Shown: piece after piece, positions 62,221 through 64,000 of the stretch
How the letters are laid out: each line of letters starts with the position of its first letter
Position numbering within the stretch: the stretch's first letter is position 1
Source of the DNA: Bacillus thuringiensis
Lineage (GTDB): Bacteria; Bacillota; Bacilli; Bacillales; Bacillaceae_G
Direction: 5' to 3'
Assembly (NCBI RefSeq): GCF_014932895.1
Contig: NZ_JACYOF010000007.1
Coordinates: forward strand, 62,001-126,000
DNA length: 64,000 bases
Position numbers and translations under genes: made by a program
The notes under the pieces: model-generated
Seen by the model: only the letters and a program-made list of their open reading frames with translations
The model's database searches: none
What the model was told of the DNA's origin: nothing

Positions 62221-62281
62221 GGATACGGAGTGCTACAAAATAACCGAAAGGTTTGTGGCACTTTCTTGTCTAAAAGTATCC
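62221..62281 (+). ncRNA. Structured hairpin with GAAA tetraloop
   Basis: GGATAC/GTATCC outer stem, AGTGC/GCACT, ACA/TGT and AACC-GAAA-GGTT at the tip. The nested stems and GNRA loop suggest a folded RNA, probably part of the mobile relic. Confidence 0.4.
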
Positions 62282-62376
62282 GGTTTCATGTCTTTCTTGT
62301 AAAAAGACATAAAAATTTAAACTAAAATCTCATGAACAATCGTTGATAAATAGCCATTATCATAAATTCTGTAGGT

Positions 62377-62408
62377 ACTTTCATGTCTCAATAATGAGAC
62401 ATGAAAGT
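62377..62408. repeat. Perfect 14-bp inverted repeat
   Basis: ACTTTCATGTCTCA-ATAA-TGAGACATGAAAGT; no T run on either side, so not a simple terminator. The core CATGTCT also occurs at 62287. Confidence 0.6.
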
Positions 62409-62506
62409 CTAAACTACTTCCCCAGTAATAATACAATATTTGAAAGTAAAACGAATATAATAGTTGAGCATAAAAGTAACTTTAATACTTTGAATATATC
62501 ATCTTG

Positions 62507-63736
62507 TTAAATTAAAGTATGCTGTTCCCTATACTGTTTAGGTGTCATGCCAGTAATTTTTTTGAAAACCTTAATAAAATAACTTTGATCATTAAAATTA
62601 AGCCAAGTACAAATATCTGTTAATGAATAAGTAGTTAATGTTAACAACTTTTTTGCTTCCGCTACCCGTTCTCTTTGCACATATTCGCTTAAAGGGATTC
62701 CTACCTCTTTTTTAAATAGCTTAGATAAATATGTAGGACTTATATCCAAATTGTTAGCAAGTTCATTAAGGGATATCTCATCATAAACTTTTTGGCTAAT
62801 GCGATTTAGGCATGCGGAAATCATATTTGAATACTGTTGAGAATTATATTCTTTTACGCGATCCGCAAATGTACATAGAGCGTCCTCGATTAATCGATTG
62901 ACAGAATACATATTATTTAATTGTTCAATAGTTTGGATATATAAAGTACTAAGTGAAAAGGCAATATCTGACGGGAGATTTCCACGCATTGCATACCTAG
63001 CCGCTAATGTAATTGCCATAATACCATAATTTTTTTGGTTTCTAAGCTGATCACCTTTTGATACTATCCCTGCATCTTCTTGTGGAAATGAATAAGCATA
63101 TTTTATTAATTTTTCTTTATTTCCCTCTGTAATTGTTGAGAAAAACTTACGTTCTAGTGCTATATCGTAATATCCGGAATTATTTTGACGTCTTTTTGAA
63201 ATATACACATCAGGATTTACGATTTTATAAGGAGTTTCCTCAAGCATTTTATTTTTTTTCCAAACAATACTTACATCTAATGTTTCATTAAAAATGACAT
63301 AATGTAACCAAATACCTATATCAATCATAGTGATTTTTCTAATCTCTGTTAGAGATTGATAGTAAGCTAATCCTTCATTGATTTTGTAATTTGTGCCCAA
63401 TTCCTGCAGAAGTTTAATTGCCATTTCATCTGTTACTTTTGGATATGTAGTGGGTCCTATTATAAATGTTCCTTCTATATATTTTTGATTTTTAATATGA
63501 ATCAAGACAAAATTTTCAAGATGATCGTTACCTCTAAACAGAGGGAAATTATAAAGGTCAGTTTCTTTATAAAGTCTACTTAGATGTTCTTCTTTAGAAG
63601 AATAAAATGGATTATATATATCATTAGAAGTAGAAGTATATAAGATTTTTTTGTCTGTAGTTAAAAATTGAGTATGTACATGAAATGTCCTATACACAAG
63701 GTTACATAAATGTTGTATATCGATTATTTTCTCCAT
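62507..63736 (-). CDS. Second AraC-family regulator, paralogue of the pilus regulator
   Basis: 409 residues, same length and layout as the gene at 54477: N-terminal sensor part (IQHLCNLVYRTFHVHTQFLT, FPLFRGNDHLENFVLIHI) and C-terminal HTH pair (LNELANNLDISPTYLSKLFK, LTDICTWLNFNDQSYFIKVF, MTPKQYREQ). AAGGGAG ribosome site. Divergent from whatever lies beyond 64000; the gap carries three motifs like those at the pilus promoter. It probably controls a further surface-protein locus to the right and may cross-talk with the first regulator. Confidence 0.9.
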   Translation of the reverse strand: MEKIIDIQHLCNLVYRTFHVHTQFLTTDKKILYTSTSNDIYNPFYSSKEEHLSRLYKETDLYNFPLFRGNDHLENFVLIHIKNQKYIEGTFIIGPTTYPKVTDEMAIKLLQELGTNYKINEGLAYYQSLTEIRKITMIDIGIWLHYVIFNETLDVSIVWKKNKMLEETPYKIVNPDVYISKRRQNNSGYYDIALERKFFSTITEGNKEKLIKYAYSFPQEDAGIVSKGDQLRNQKNYGIMAITLAARYAMRGNLPSDIAFSLSTLYIQTIEQLNNMYSVNRLIEDALCTFADRVKEYNSQQYSNMISACLNRISQKVYDEISLNELANNLDISPTYLSKLFKKEVGIPLSEYVQRERVAEAKKLLTLTTYSLTDICTWLNFNDQSYFIKVFKKITGMTPKQYREQHTLI

Positions 63737-63865
63737 AGTCTTCTCCCTTTAATTAACCTAATTAATCATTATTCACTTTTAAATGTGAAATTTACAACCA
63801 AACTATTTTAAGTTGTGAGTTTTACTTGTTGGTCTATCAAAAATATAAATATAATACAAATTTCC

Positions 63866-63925
63866 TAAAAATAATACTATACACAACAAAATGCTACCAT
63901 TGAAGACAAAATATTACCATATTTT
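63866..63925. promoter_or_regulatory. Three 20-bp-phased motifs upstream of the second AraC gene
   Basis: TACTAT at 63875, TACCAT at 63895 and 63915, the latter two preceded by ACAAAAT. Same core and spacing as the set at 55802-55860. Confidence 0.65.
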
Positions 63926-64000
63926 TTAAAAACAATCATCTATTATTTTTTTAGTAATTAATATCTACATAAGTGAATAGGAAAGGGGCACAAATTGTTT

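Larger units (their letters stand above)
62087..62302 (+). pseudogene. Second sortase gene, truncated after the N-terminal helix
   Basis: MKRILLSGILFVFGLGVFLY is clearly a class C sortase start (compare the paralogue upstream). After PPVSNY (62164) the DNA changes to an IS200/IS605-type end, and the frame runs on in foreign sequence to a stop at 62302. All catalytic residues are lost. Confidence 0.8.

Noticed and set aside
1..64000. rRNA or tRNA genes
   Set aside because: Reading both strands I saw no tRNA cloverleaf with CCA-type end or rRNA sequence; only a tool search could exclude it fully.

Overview
The window looks like chromosome of a Bacillus cereus-group bacterium (B. cereus, B. thuringiensis or a close relative). 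The evidence is low GC, strong AGGAGG-type ribosome sites, an alpha/beta-type SASP spore gene, a sporulation-type orphan kinase, a BcpB-BcpA-sortase pilus locus with the BcpA pilin motif in the expected position, and many short repeats whose ends match the IS231 terminal inverted repeat. All family names come from reading the proteins; no search was run.

Left part (1-26.6 kb): the 3' part of dabA (inorganic carbon uptake) with a small carbonic-anhydrase-like partner, then an SASP. Two alpha/beta hydrolases follow; the second has a nine-codon leader peptide ending Arg-Leu-Arg. Next is a lipid locus (plsY, a broken fabZ, and fabH behind a promoter that contains a FapR-like box). Then come membrane proteins of unknown role, a secreted M6 metalloprotease, a DUF2268 protease overlapping a MerR/TipAS regulator, and a GC-richer MerR plus imine-reductase pair with a typical 20-bp-spacer MerR promoter. 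A LysR gene precedes a catabolic cluster (acyl-CoA dehydrogenase, CaiB-type CoA transferase, acyl-CoA ligase, MFS carrier with a cre site, M20 amidohydrolase), similar to the carnitine (cai) set but without the hydratase.

Middle (26.6-43 kb): a GC-richer block with glutamate decarboxylase, a LysR regulator and an asymmetric heterodimeric ABC exporter; then a TetR plus ABC-2-type permease unit with palindromic operators. After an SDR gene the DNA becomes a graveyard: IS3 remnant, omega-RNA-like ends of TnpB elements, frameshifted hfq and marR, a truncated gntR, and a tnpB start joined to its own omega-RNA-like end. A five-TM, three-PAS sensor kinase sits inside it.

Right part (42-64 kb): a TetR-controlled operon (SDR, NmrA-like protein starting at ATA, FrnE-like DsbA), broken resolvase and dinB genes, a cytochrome P450, acetyltransferases, a polysaccharide deacetylase, an Rpn nuclease and a keto-acid decarboxylase. 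The window ends with a pilus locus: AraC regulator, tip pilin with four 462-bp repeats, major pilin, pilus sortase, a second sortase cut off by an IS200/IS605-type end, and a paralogous AraC regulator. Both AraC promoter regions carry three similar motifs at exact 20-bp spacing, which suggests one regulatory scheme for this pilus and for a gene beyond the right edge.
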